Positions 40,081-48,024 of a stretch of DNA of 64,000 bases are shown here, piece after piece. This DNA comes from a virus, in the IMG/VR virus record IMGVR_UViG_3300017613_001755, positions 1 through 64,000 of that record, one strand, 5' to 3'. How positions within the stretch are numbered: the stretch's first letter is position 1; every line of letters starts with the position of its first letter. The translations under genes and the position numbers were made by a program. The notes under the pieces were generated by a model that saw nothing but the letters and a program-made list of their open reading frames with translations, was not told the origin of the DNA and did not search any database.

Positions 40081-43000
40081 ATGGCGGAGAATCTTTTAGT
40101 AAACGGGGACTTTGAGACCGAGTGGGCTGATGACCATGAGGTTCTAATTCTCCCGGTCGACGCAGACCTTGACCCAACCGGGCCGGGATATATCGCTGAG
40201 CGCGGGAGTATCTTCACTCCCCCTGGCTGGCTTTCCTGGTTCTCCCACGACCCGGACGTATGGGATCAGCCAGAAATAAGGGATGCCTGGATTCATGAGG
40301 ACCCTGCACGTGTGTATCAGGGACAAAAGGCAATCCACCTATTTACCTTTAACCGCAAGCATGACGCAGGCTTTCTACAGCAGGTGAATGTTGGCTCTGG
40401 CACATCTGTCCGCTTTTCAGCCAGGCCACAAGCTTGGAGCAATCACCTGGACCCCGCGCACCCTGACTGGTATCCACACCCTGATGATCCAAGATGGTCA
40501 GAGGGAGAGCATGTTGGGTTTGGCATTGTGGCATATGATGAGGGCGAAGGGGGGCTGGACATCAATGACTCCAACATTACCTTCTGGGTTGGAATAGACC
40601 CAACGGGTGGGGTTGATCCACACTCCCCCAATGTCATTTGGTCGGGTGGCAAGCACTGCTACAATGGCTATGTGACCCTGCGGGAAGTGGAGGCTGTGGC
40701 CGAGAATGATATTGTAACAGTATTCTTGCACTCGCGCACCATCATGCCCTTCAAGCACAATGATGTGTACTGGGATGATGCTTGGCTGGTAGTGCTCGGG
40801 GACGTACCAGAGCCTCCCGAGCCTCCTGTGGAGATAACTTCTCCGAAGACCTGGCCTTACCCAGAACTTAGTGGTTCCCTGTTTGGCCCCCATGCCTGCT
40901 ACTCGAAGGCGGTTCCCGAGATCATACGGGCCGCCGAGGCCGGAGCACCGATAGTCGCGGTCAAGGCTGTAGACGACCTGGGGTGGCTGCTAGATGTTAG
41001 AGCGGGTAGTCCCGAGACCCTTTTGGTAGGGCGCTTTGCCCACGATCTGGATGGCGTGCCTGCTATCCACAACCCCGATACCGACCTAGAGGCCTATGCG
41101 GAGCAGGTAATCGGGATTATCATTCAAAAGGCTATAGCGATTGACCCCGAGCTACTGAACGAGGTCAACTGGTTTGAGGTCATAAACGAGCCGCTGGGTG
41201 CTGGGGTGCCAGTAGAGACCTATGTCCGCCTGGCAGAACTGATGAAGCACTGCATGACCATAGCAGAGCGGGAAGGGTTCCGTATCGGTATCTTTAGCTT
41301 TGCTACGGGCAACCCGGAACTCGAGATGATAGAGCCAATTATCAACACTGGGGTGTTTGAGCAAGCACAGAAAGGTGGGCATATCTTTTGTGTACACGAA
41401 GGCCCAGCCCAGCCTGGCGTGCCAATTGACCTGGGGTATGACTATGAAACTGGTGCAGGAGACTTGCACTATCGCCTGGAACACTGGTTCAAGGTACTTC
41501 ACCAGCGCGGCGAACAGGTACTCACCCTGAACTCTGAGTGGTATGGTGATGCCTACACGGGCGAGGGGTATGACCCGAGCGTGATTGTAGAGCGGTTCGC
41601 GTGGTGGGACGAGATAGCAGGCCAGAAGTGGTGGATACTCGCGGGCCAGCCCTTCACCTTCTCACCGACTCCGGCATGGGATGATGCGGGCGTAGATTAT
41701 GACCCATCACTTTCTCTGTTTGTAGATCATGTTATAGCGATGAAGGACCGGGTGTTACCGCCTGTTCCAGAAGGGGATTCTCCTGATCCGCCAGACCCAG
41801 AGCCTCCGGTGGACTGCACACAATGCCCAGGCTATCCACGCGAACAGTACTCTAGGGTATATGTACTACTGCCCCCTCTAGGAAATGAGGGGCTAGTAAA
41901 TCGCATTGTCGATGCGTCGTGGAATACTTGGAGATACACCATTGGCAACAGTGCCGATGATGCTGGGATAGGTGCCCTAGAGGACAGGCGCATCATTGCT
42001 ATCAACCCAGAAGACTGGCAGGATGATCTAGAGGGCTTCTTCGAGGAGCATTATCCAGGCGCGGATTATCTGCCGATGAAGGGGGGAACCGAGTATCAGT
42101 TGCGAGGAAGGTTTGTTGCGGCCGAATTACTCAGAATGGGCGTTGAGCTTCTTTACCCCACCACGCACACCCACAATGTGGGCATAACGGCTAGTGGAGA
42201 GTTTGGCAACCTACGAGATGGCTATGTTCACAACGGACTAGATATCCGGTCATCCTGGTCTGTGTGGGGTGACGAGATTCTAGCTGCCATGAGTGGCGAG
42301 GTCATCATGGCCGGGGTAGACCCGCAAGAGAACTGGTTTGGGTATCAGGTGAAGACCATCACGGAACTCGACAATGAGGGCATTATCACGATACGCTATG
42401 CCCATCTGACTCCCGATCTGTATGTCCAAGTTGGGGAGCGCGTCCAGGCCGGACAGCAACTTGGCCGACCAGACAACACGGGCAACTCAACAGGCGATCA
42501 TCTTCACATTGATGTGAAGTATCAGCAGGATTATGTTGATCCCGAAATGCTAATCGCGTGGCCGGACTCCAATCCGCCAGACCCGCCAGACCCAGACCCC
42601 ACCATCATTAGGGTTGGATTGAATGACCCGGATGAACAGGGAGGGGGCGACTGGATGATAGCTAATGCTCCTTTTGGTTTGCTGTATGTACCACTGGCAA
42701 TCGGCCCTCATGAACGGGTGCTTGACTTTACCGCTGAGTTTGAGGCCGGGATAGATGTATATGTCAATCTCCGGTTTGGGTGGAGTACAGAAACTGGCGA
42801 GGGCACATTGCCCAGGCCAGATCAGGCGGATGACTTTGTAACAGCCTGTCTGAACACCATTCACAACAGTCACGGAGTTATGGGTTGGACAATCGCCAAT
42901 GAGATGAATAACCCCCGAGAGTGGCCTGTTGGACACACGGTCACGCCAGACTACTTTGCTGAGATATACAACCAGATATATAACAACACTGACGTGACAC

Positions 43001-43488
43001 GGCTTTCGCCGGGAGCGATTGATCCATATAATGGGCAGGCTGGCGACAGTCGAATCTGGTTCCAGGAAATGTGGGAGGCAATAGATGGTGCTGACTACAT
43101 AGACTTGCATGGTTACATTCGGGGGCCTGACAGGACTCTGTGTTGGAGTGATGATGAGTTTCAGGACGCCCCGCTTCTAGGAATGGGGCTGAACTATCTG
43201 AGGTGTTGTACCGACCTGCTCCCATATCTGCCGGGGTGGGCCACTAACTTGCCCTTCGTGGTTTCTGAGTGGAACCACCTGTACCCCGAGGTTGAACCTG
43301 AGTGGGGCTGGGTGAATGACGAGCGCGGGCGAGAGGTTGTGCTTGCAGCTTATGACCGGGCTTTGGACTGGAATAGTAGCAATGGGGCCAACCAGTGTGT
43401 AGGTCTAGCGATGTACCGCTGGCGCGGCGATGAATGGGAGGTTCACGACAAGCCGCAAGTACTAACTGCTATCGCTGAGTTGAGCTAG
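40081..43488 (+). CDS. four-module lysin: binding, glycosidase-like, M23 and glycosidase-like domains
   Basis: A 1135-residue protein. Order: residues 1-~240 CBM4/9-like beta sandwich (NLLVNGDFETEW); ~265-560 TIM-barrel glycosidase-like (acid/base candidate in NWFEVINEPLG, nucleophile candidate in LNSEWYGD); a Pro/Asp linker (SPDPPDPEPPV); ~600-835 M23 peptidase with HNGLDIR and GDHLHIDV; a second linker (NPPDPPDPDP); ~840-1135 a second GH5/39-like barrel (GWTIANEMNNPREWP, VVSEWNHLY). It would degrade both sugar and peptide bonds of a wall or capsule, probably as a tail component. The 3' end overlaps the convergent MazG-like gene by 27 bases. Confidence 0.78.
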   Translation: MAENLLVNGDFETEWADDHEVLILPVDADLDPTGPGYIAERGSIFTPPGWLSWFSHDPDVWDQPEIRDAWIHEDPARVYQGQKAIHLFTFNRKHDAGFLQQVNVGSGTSVRFSARPQAWSNHLDPAHPDWYPHPDDPRWSEGEHVGFGIVAYDEGEGGLDINDSNITFWVGIDPTGGVDPHSPNVIWSGGKHCYNGYVTLREVEAVAENDIVTVFLHSRTIMPFKHNDVYWDDAWLVVLGDVPEPPEPPVEITSPKTWPYPELSGSLFGPHACYSKAVPEIIRAAEAGAPIVAVKAVDDLGWLLDVRAGSPETLLVGRFAHDLDGVPAIHNPDTDLEAYAEQVIGIIIQKAIAIDPELLNEVNWFEVINEPLGAGVPVETYVRLAELMKHCMTIAEREGFRIGIFSFATGNPELEMIEPIINTGVFEQAQKGGHIFCVHEGPAQPGVPIDLGYDYETGAGDLHYRLEHWFKVLHQRGEQVLTLNSEWYGDAYTGEGYDPSVIVERFAWWDEIAGQKWWILAGQPFTFSPTPAWDDAGVDYDPSLSLFVDHVIAMKDRVLPPVPEGDSPDPPDPEPPVDCTQCPGYPREQYSRVYVLLPPLGNEGLVNRIVDASWNTWRYTIGNSADDAGIGALEDRRIIAINPEDWQDDLEGFFEEHYPGADYLPMKGGTEYQLRGRFVAAELLRMGVELLYPTTHTHNVGITASGEFGNLRDGYVHNGLDIRSSWSVWGDEILAAMSGEVIMAGVDPQENWFGYQVKTITELDNEGIITIRYAHLTPDLYVQVGERVQAGQQLGRPDNTGNSTGDHLHIDVKYQQDYVDPEMLIAWPDSNPPDPPDPDPTIIRVGLNDPDEQGGGDWMIANAPFGLLYVPLAIGPHERVLDFTAEFEAGIDVYVNLRFGWSTETGEGTLPRPDQADDFVTACLNTIHNSHGVMGWTIANEMNNPREWPVGHTVTPDYFAEIYNQIYNNTDVTRLSPGAIDPYNGQAGDSRIWFQEMWEAIDGADYIDLHGYIRGPDRTLCWSDDEFQDAPLLGMGLNYLRCCTDLLPYLPGWATNLPFVVSEWNHLYPEVEPEWGWVNDERGREVVLAAYDRALDWNSSNGANQCVGLAMYRWRGDEWEVHDKPQVLTAIAELS

Positions 43489-43809
43489 CTTACATTCGAT
43501 CTTTCGGCGCAGGGCAGCTAGGGGAAAAATCCCCTCAACGATACCTGCAACAATGATCATCATAATAGCATCCCCCAGTTCTTCGGCCAGTTTCTGGTTG
43601 TCGAATGGGGGATGTTCTTCTGGGTTGTTCCGAGTCCATCCACCCTTACGGGCTAACAGGAGTTCGTAGGCTTCCGCAAGTTCGGTCTGTGCCCACATCA
43701 GGGCTTCGTCAGCGTTCTCAGGCCACTTCAGACCACGCTCATGGAAATAGTTTCCTACCATCGTAACAATGTCGTAATCTACAAACCCCTCACAGCCTCT
43801 TATTGGCAT
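43462..43809 (-). CDS. MazG-like nucleotide pyrophosphohydrolase
   Basis: A 115-residue protein. ATG 43809 has GAAGGA upstream; an earlier ATG at 43857 lacks a site. The all-alpha signature is visible: ALMWAQTELAEAYELLLARKGG (ExxE half) and KLAEELGDAIMMIIVAG (ExxD half). These enzymes hydrolyse NTPs or (p)ppGpp-like nucleotides. Last gene of the leftward operon. Confidence 0.8.
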   Translation of the reverse strand: MPIRGCEGFVDYDIVTMVGNYFHERGLKWPENADEALMWAQTELAEAYELLLARKGGWTRNNPEEHPPFDNQKLAEELGDAIMMIIVAGIVEGIFPLAALRRKIECKLAQLSDSS

Positions 43810-43882
43810 CTTTTTTAATCCTTCGCCCACTTTTCTGCTCAACCCGGTATCCAGCATTAGCCAGAAACTGCTGAATCAGCAT
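43790..43882 (-). CDS. possible 30-residue ORF
   Basis: ATG 43882 to TGA 43790 encodes MLIQQFLANAGYR... with a basic end (KSGRRIKKDANKRL). It fills the gap between the interrupted gene and the MazG-like gene and overlaps the MazG start. No Shine-Dalgarno is evident. May be chance. Confidence 0.3.
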   Translation of the reverse strand: MLIQQFLANAGYRVEQKSGRRIKKDANKRL

Positions 43883-43895
43883 GTGCTTTAGTGCG

Positions 43896-44117
43896 TTATT
43901 TCCCTTTTTCTTCACGATACTCTATCCAGTTTGCACAGATTGTGGAGATTTGCAGTAGCTCCCAGTCTACAGGCCCTTTGTGTAGGCCAATAAGAGCAAA
44001 GCCCAGTTCTACGAACTCTTCCAGCAGGGAGAAAAACCAATACCGCTCGGGCTTATCGCGCCAGGTGTTTTTGTGTTGTGCCTATAGCTCGATTATGCGC
44101 ACTATCACGCTTCTCAT
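43896..44117 (-). pseudogene. small gene interrupted by an in-frame amber codon
   Basis: The ATG at 44117 overlaps the adenine methyltransferase stop as ATGA, the coupling used throughout this operon. After 11 codons (MRSVIVRIIEL) an in-frame TAG stands at 44084-44082. The frame then continues for 61 protein-like codons (AQHKNTWRDKPERYW, SLLEEFVELGFALIGLHKG, NWIEYREEKGK) to TAA. A single C-to-T change of CAG would explain it. TAG ends many other genes here, so general recoding is unlikely. Possible readthrough, decay or sequencing error. Confidence 0.6.
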
Positions 44118-44689
44118 TTCGGATCAATCACCCTCCCAACTGTTTGAAACTCTCGGCGGAAAGCATAGGTGTGTGGGCCATAGTACCAGAATGAGGATGC
44201 AGCCTTACTCAGCTTTCTCGGGTCATATGCCCCCAGGTCTACCGCACCACCCGGAGATAACAGTACATCCGTGGGCCTGACAAAGGGTATGCGGCCCCGC
44301 GTGATACATACTGGCCCAGGCCAAAGCCCATTGAACATATCATCCCACCACTGGTACCCTGGCACCGTCTTGGTCAGCAAGATCGCTTCAATTACATTCC
44401 CAATCCTGATTTCATCGACCAGGTACTGGCCCCAGATATGTTGATTGCTTTTGCTTCCGGTTTTCCCATACGGTGGATTGCAAAAAATTCTACCGCTCCA
44501 TGTCTTGGACAACCCATCATCTTTCTCTGTGTAGTACTTCTCGGCCTGAATCCAAGTCTGACACACAGGATGACTCGCAGGGTCCAGGTCAATGCGACCC
44601 AAGACCCTGCGGCATCTCTCTATCCATTCAGGTGGAGTATACCATTCGGTAGTCTCGTGTGAGACCAGCACTTGCATGGATTGTTTCAT
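44114..44689 (-). CDS. dam: phage N6-adenine DNA methyltransferase
   Basis: A 191-residue protein starting in an ATGA overlap with the vWA gene. It matches the phage Dam family: TTEWYTPPEWIERCRRVLG, RIDLDPASHPVCQ, the FCNPPYGK catalytic tetrad (NPPY) and EAILLTKTVPGYQWW. It would methylate adenine in phage DNA, probably against host restriction. Confidence 0.88.
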   Translation of the reverse strand: MKQSMQVLVSHETTEWYTPPEWIERCRRVLGRIDLDPASHPVCQTWIQAEKYYTEKDDGLSKTWSGRIFCNPPYGKTGSKSNQHIWGQYLVDEIRIGNVIEAILLTKTVPGYQWWDDMFNGLWPGPVCITRGRIPFVRPTDVLLSPGGAVDLGAYDPRKLSKAASSFWYYGPHTYAFRREFQTVGRVIDPK

Positions 44690-45771
44690 ACAGGCTCGTA
44701 TAGTAGTCGAGTGCTAGGTGGTAGTATCCTGTTCCAGGATGTGCTTTGGATGAACACGTCGTAGTCGGGCAAGAACGCCGGGGTGATTTTCAGCCGCTCA
44801 CCGTAGGGGCAGCCAATCATATCTCGCGCCTTGTGGCCTGTGAACATATCGCCAGAGCGCTTGTGTACCAACACCACCTCCTTGGTCTCCTGGACAAGCT
44901 CTTTCTTGACATGCTCGTAGAACCCGTGTCCTATCTTGAAGTCGGCCCCGGTTTCCTCCACAAAGTGCTTGATCCCGATACGGCTATCGGCATGGAGAAT
45001 CTGGAACCTGCCCAAAGGCACCGCCTCAAGGTCTATTGCTCCGTGGTCTATGGTATAGGTCACCTTGTTGCCAGATAGAATGTCCAGGAACCCAGCGATT
45101 GCGCGGGTGATTTCTCCCTTTGATTCTAGCTCGTTGGCATATCCCTGCAGAGCCTCGCCGCCAGCCTGCTTGTAAGCCACGGCGTGGATTAGCTCTACGA
45201 TGTTGCTGAACTGGTGGAGTTCGACCCTGACACCGTTACCGATCTGGGCAATGCCCTTCCAGAAAAAGTCGGCCCAGTGCTTGCGTAGACACTGGACTCC
45301 ATAGATCAGAATGCCTCTCCCGGCCAAGTTCTGAGCCTCGTTTGTCCAGTCGAGATGCAGAAAGTTCTGGTCTTCCTCCGCTCGGTGGGGTACTTCATCA
45401 CCCACCATGACCAGCACCTTCTCTGCATCATCCCGCCAGCTAAACTGGTTTGCCTCGTGCAGCACAAGCTCATAGCACTCGGCCTCGTCGCCACCGTCTG
45501 TCCGGCCCACCTTCTTTACAAAGTCTACTACGGTAGGTGAGTCAGCCGTAAAGTCTATCCATTGGGTCACGTAGGCTTTGTCGCGGTCACAGTAGTCTCC
45601 ATGTGCCAGTATCGCAACCCGGAGACCGGGAAGGTCTTTGAACAGGCGCTTTGTGGTTTCTGTGATACGCCGTCTGACTTCGAAAATGCATGGGGACATT
45701 GAACCCGTAGTGTCGAATGTAAAGGCCAAATCTATGTTTCTATTTGAGCTATCCAACGGCCCGCTAGTCAT
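44686..45771 (-). CDS. von Willebrand factor A domain protein
   Basis: A 361-residue protein. A MIDAS motif opens the domain (LAFTFDTTGSMSPCIFEV), followed by GRTDGGDEAECYELVLHEA, with the conserved TDGG, and KVLVMVGDEVPH. Residues ~220-361 form a further domain (VKKELVQETKEVVLVHKRS, RDMIGCPYGERLKITPAFLP, QSTSWNRILPPSTRL) that I do not recognise. vWA proteins usually act in complexes. A 106-residue protein is translationally coupled immediately upstream and may be its partner. Confidence 0.8.
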   Translation of the reverse strand: MTSGPLDSSNRNIDLAFTFDTTGSMSPCIFEVRRRITETTKRLFKDLPGLRVAILAHGDYCDRDKAYVTQWIDFTADSPTVVDFVKKVGRTDGGDEAECYELVLHEANQFSWRDDAEKVLVMVGDEVPHRAEEDQNFLHLDWTNEAQNLAGRGILIYGVQCLRKHWADFFWKGIAQIGNGVRVELHQFSNIVELIHAVAYKQAGGEALQGYANELESKGEITRAIAGFLDILSGNKVTYTIDHGAIDLEAVPLGRFQILHADSRIGIKHFVEETGADFKIGHGFYEHVKKELVQETKEVVLVHKRSGDMFTGHKARDMIGCPYGERLKITPAFLPDYDVFIQSTSWNRILPPSTRLLYEPV

Positions 45772-46088
45772 TTGATGTTCGCCTCGATGTGGGCAATGAG
45801 GGCCAAAAGTGTCCTATTCTTGAATAGGGCAATGATACCGTCCCTGAACTCTTTTGGCTCTGCGAGGTGTGCCTGTAGTCTATCTGCTGCTTCCCGCATC
45901 ATCTTGAGCACAGCATTCTGGGCGTGGTGGACATTCATATTTGCGATAGGAGTAGCCCCATCCTTCTCCGAGTAGTAAACTATTCCATCTCCACCTACGG
46001 CCTTGATGGTAGCCAGAAACTCGTCACTTGTGGGATCGCCCCTAATCTCGGTTCCATCATCCAGTGTTACTGTTACCCTCCTAGCCAT
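45768..46088 (-). CDS. small partner protein of the vWA gene, hypothetical
   Basis: A 106-residue protein; ATG 46088 is preceded by GGAGGGTGGAG. It has an N-terminal beta hairpin (ARRVTVTLDDGTEIRGDPTSDEF) and a C-terminal helix bundle (NAVLKMMREAADRLQAHLAEP, LLALIAHIEAN). Its stop overlaps the vWA start as ATGA. No family is recognised; the name reflects context only. Confidence 0.6.
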   Translation of the reverse strand: MARRVTVTLDDGTEIRGDPTSDEFLATIKAVGGDGIVYYSEKDGATPIANMNVHHAQNAVLKMMREAADRLQAHLAEPKEFRDGIIALFKNRTLLALIAHIEANIK

Positions 46089-46278
46089 CTCCACCCTCCT
46101 CGATCTTGAACTGTGCAAACCACGCTACCAGTTCGTCGGTGCAGCCTGGGCATAGGCCATCCCTTTCCAGCAAGTACGACTTTTGCCGCCTCTTTGTTTC
46201 TTCCATCTTGAGAAACAAAGTGCTACCCTCATCCTCTCCGTACACCTCTCTACATCTGTCACACATCTTCGCGTTCAT
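46081..46278 (-). CDS. small zinc-binding protein
   Basis: A 65-residue protein behind AGGAGGAAATAG. Two pairs, MCDRCREV and LCPGCTDEL, are placed to hold one zinc ion; a basic TKRRQKSY stretch lies between. Overlaps the next gene by 8 bases. Confidence 0.65.
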   Translation of the reverse strand: MNAKMCDRCREVYGEDEGSTLFLKMEETKRRQKSYLLERDGLCPGCTDELVAWFAQFKIEEGGDG

Positions 46279-46429
46279 CTATTTCCTCCTGCTTAGCTTT
46301 AATATAGTCTTTCAGGGGGCATTCTTCAACAGCGTTTGCGATCTCAAACCCGCACTCTTTCTGTCTTGGTTCGTCGCGCCCTCGTCGTTGCTTCCAGCAT
46401 ATGTCTCTTATCGGGCAACTCCATCTCAT
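46259..46429 (-). CDS. 56-residue cysteine-containing protein
   Basis: ATG 46429 overlaps the previous stop as ATGA; TGA ends at 46259. It begins MRWSCPIRDICWKQRRG and contains four Cys (two N-terminal with five residues between, then ECGFEI and ECPLKD), suggesting a metal site. Start and end overlaps with both neighbours support it as a real gene. Confidence 0.6.
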   Translation of the reverse strand: MRWSCPIRDICWKQRRGRDEPRQKECGFEIANAVEECPLKDYIKAKQEEIDEREDV

Positions 46430-46647
46430 CTAGGGGGTAACTGCTCGGCCAGAAATAGCCAGATTTTGTGCACAAGCTCATTGGCCCCCACCTCCCCAAC
46501 CTTGTTGATGTTTTCCATCACACTTTGGGCCTGGCGCTTGGCACTTCCCCCTCCGATCCTTTCCAGGTGCCTTTTGGTTTGTTCTGCTTTTGCATCAGCC
46601 GGAAGCTGGTCGATTGCGTTGAGTATATCATGTCTTGTGGTATTCAT
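46426..46647 (-). CDS. small helical protein, first gene of leftward operon
   Basis: A 73-residue protein. ATG 46647 coincides with the predicted transcription start of the promoter at 46654-46662, so it would be read from a leaderless message. Mainly helical and charged (TRHDILNAIDQLPADAKAEQTKRHLERI). It may be a regulator; no family is recognised. Confidence 0.6.
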   Translation of the reverse strand: MNTTRHDILNAIDQLPADAKAEQTKRHLERIGGGSAKRQAQSVMENINKVGEVGANELVHKIWLFLAEQLPPR

Positions 46648-46653
46648 AGGTAC

Positions 46654-46662
46654 ATTATACCA
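46654..46662 (-). promoter_or_regulatory. extended -10 promoter, leftward
   Basis: On the minus strand TGGTATAAT, an extended -10, ends six bases before the ATG at 46647. No good -35. The word CTATGGTATAAT recurs at 59745-59756 on the same strand. It drives the accessory operon and is divergent from the tail-module promoter. Confidence 0.65.
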
Positions 46663-46710
46663 TAGATTTCCCGATTTTCGCTTAGAGTTGGGCAACTGGT
46701 GTAATTAACC

Positions 46711-46740
46711 TTGCCCTTGGTTCCTCTCGTCGCGTATAAT
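46711..46740 (+). promoter_or_regulatory. sigma-70-like promoter of the tail module
   Basis: TTGCCC (46711-46716) and TATAAT (46735-46740), 18-base spacer. The leader (from about 46747) contains an imperfect hairpin AGGGCAGA/TCTGCTCT and a weak stem followed by TTTTTT (46787-46792), then AGGAGGT for the tail gene. Confidence 0.7.
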
Positions 46741-46807
46741 ACTAGTTAGGGCAGATATTCTGCTCTATGGGGCTAGGAACGCCACATTTTTTCAGGAGGT
46801 ATGCAGC

Positions 46808-47203
46808 ATGGCGTACAAAGCAGGACTAGATGGCGCGCTATACATTGACGGTGTTATTCTAGAATATGTTTCATCCATTACCATTGGCATTGACCGTGAG
46901 GTTGCCGAGGCAGCGGTTATGGGTGACGAGTCTGGAATCAGTCGTGTTGGTGTGTATCGCTCCGAGTTCAGTGGTACGGCACTAATGAACACCGCTTCCA
47001 ATACCATTTTTGACGAAGTAACTGGGTCTGCAACCACAACCAGTGTTATCAGCGTCTACCCCGACCGAACCAACACAACCAATGGCTGGTGGTTCAATGG
47101 TCAGTTCAGTCGCTGGAACGTAAGTGCAGGGACAGGGGACTTCTGGTCAATCGACTTTGGCGGCGTGTGCGAAGGTGATGTTACCGCACTAGGATTCTCA
47201 TAA
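46808..47203 (+). CDS. major tail tube protein
   Basis: A 131-residue protein behind a full AGGAGGT site with a strong promoter. Tail-tube pattern: an N-terminal AGLDGALYIDGVILEYVSSITIGIDREVAEAAVMGD with alternating strands, a central SEFSGTALMNTASNTIFDEV and a C-terminal Gly-rich sheet. It is short compared with many tube proteins. Followed by the chaperone pair and the tape measure, the canonical order. Confidence 0.8.
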   Translation: MAYKAGLDGALYIDGVILEYVSSITIGIDREVAEAAVMGDESGISRVGVYRSEFSGTALMNTASNTIFDEVTGSATTTSVISVYPDRTNTTNGWWFNGQFSRWNVSAGTGDFWSIDFGGVCEGDVTALGFS

Positions 47204-47212
47204 ATCCTTTAG

Positions 47213-47231
47213 GCTGGGGCTACTCCCCAGC
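47213..47231 (+). other. GC-rich hairpin after tail tube gene
   Basis: CTGGGG (47214-47219) and CCCCAG (47225-47230), extended by a G-C pair, around CTACT. No T-tract; likely mRNA stabiliser or partial attenuator. Confidence 0.65.
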
Positions 47232-47302
47232 TTCCAAACAACTAGCCCGTTTCAAGCAGCAGCTAGACTGCTGAACCTAAGAAACAGGGAGGATATAGAA
47301 AG

Positions 47303-47749
47303 ATGGCAAAACGAGCACCGCTCATTATCAGCAAGAGTGATGACTTTGTGCTAGAGCATGACGACAAGAAATACTACCCCCACAAGGGAGAAAAGGTAGT
47401 GTTTCGTCGTCGTATTTCGCCGCGCAATCTCATGGCCCTGCTAAAGGTACAGGGGTTCGGTGAGGATTCCGAGGATACACAAGCAATGGCAGAATTCATG
47501 TACAGTGATGTATGTGAGATTCTGCCATCTGTTATCCAAAGCTGGACTTGGACTGACCCCTACAGCGAGAATGCAAAGGAACCAACCAAGTACCCCAAAC
47601 CATCGGCCGAGGCGCTGCGTGATATAAGCCTGGACGAGTTGCAGTACCTGATCGGCAAGTGGGTTGAGGTAACAGGGGGCGCGTCGGAGGGCGAGGAAAA
47701 AAACCCGCCGCAACCCTCGTCAGAACCATCATCACAGGACGAGGGGTAA
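47303..47749 (+). CDS. tail assembly chaperone, short form
   Basis: A 148-residue protein behind GGGAGGATATAG. An N-terminal beta region (IISKSDDFVLEHDDKKYYPHKGEKVVFRRR) and a helical core fit siphovirus gpG-like chaperones, which coat the tape measure during tail assembly. The C-terminal Pro/Ser/Glu tail starts at the slippery site, so the residues after it exist only in the unshifted form. Confidence 0.78.
   Translation: MAKRAPLIISKSDDFVLEHDDKKYYPHKGEKVVFRRRISPRNLMALLKVQGFGEDSEDTQAMAEFMYSDVCEILPSVIQSWTWTDPYSENAKEPTKYPKPSAEALRDISLDELQYLIGKWVEVTGGASEGEEKNPPQPSSEPSSQDEG
47698..47745 (+). promoter_or_regulatory. -1 programmed ribosomal frameshift signal
   Basis: The heptamer A AAA AAC (47698-47704) is in phase with the chaperone frame. 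Nine bases later CCCTCGTC (47714-47721) pairs perfectly with GACGAGGG (47738-47745). After a -1 slip the frame stays open to 48024. Slip site, spacing and stem all match known signals. Confidence 0.88.
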
Positions 47750-48024
47750 TTCCGCCTTCTGCATTTCTCCTACAACTATGTCAGGTGTTCCATTGCCTTC
47801 CCTCTGATCTAGAGGGGCAGGATGGCCTGCTGTTGATGGAGATGCTGGAAATGAAATACTGGAGCGAAATAGCGCACCAGTTCAAAGAAGACCCCGCCAA
47901 AGTTGAGGGGGAGGATCGAATTCGCATACAGTTCGCCTGCGAAGGGGACGATAAAGCCCTTACGAGGCCAGGAGATGAGTTTACTGTTGAACTAATGGCT
48001 GAGTTGAGACAGAAGCAAGAATGA
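47704..48024 (+). CDS. tail assembly chaperone, frameshift extension (gpT-like)
   Basis: The -1 frame from 47704 adds 106 residues to give a product of about 240 (47303-47704 joined to 47704-48024). It reads KPAATLVRTIITGRGVIPPS and then a domain with LLLMEMLEMKYWSEIAHQF, typical of GT-type chaperones. A GTG at 47785 could start a shorter form but has no ribosome-binding site. Its stop overlaps the tape-measure start as ATGA. Confidence 0.8.
   Translation, partial: PAATLVRTIITGRGVIPPSAFLLQLCQVFHCLPSDLEGQDGLLLMEMLEMKYWSEIAHQFKEDPAKVEGEDRIRIQFACEGDDKALTRPGDEFTVELMAELRQKQE

Noticed and set aside
43891-44280. 129-codon plus-strand frame
   Set aside because: Antisense to the interrupted small gene and the adenine methyltransferase, which have better coding features and coupling.
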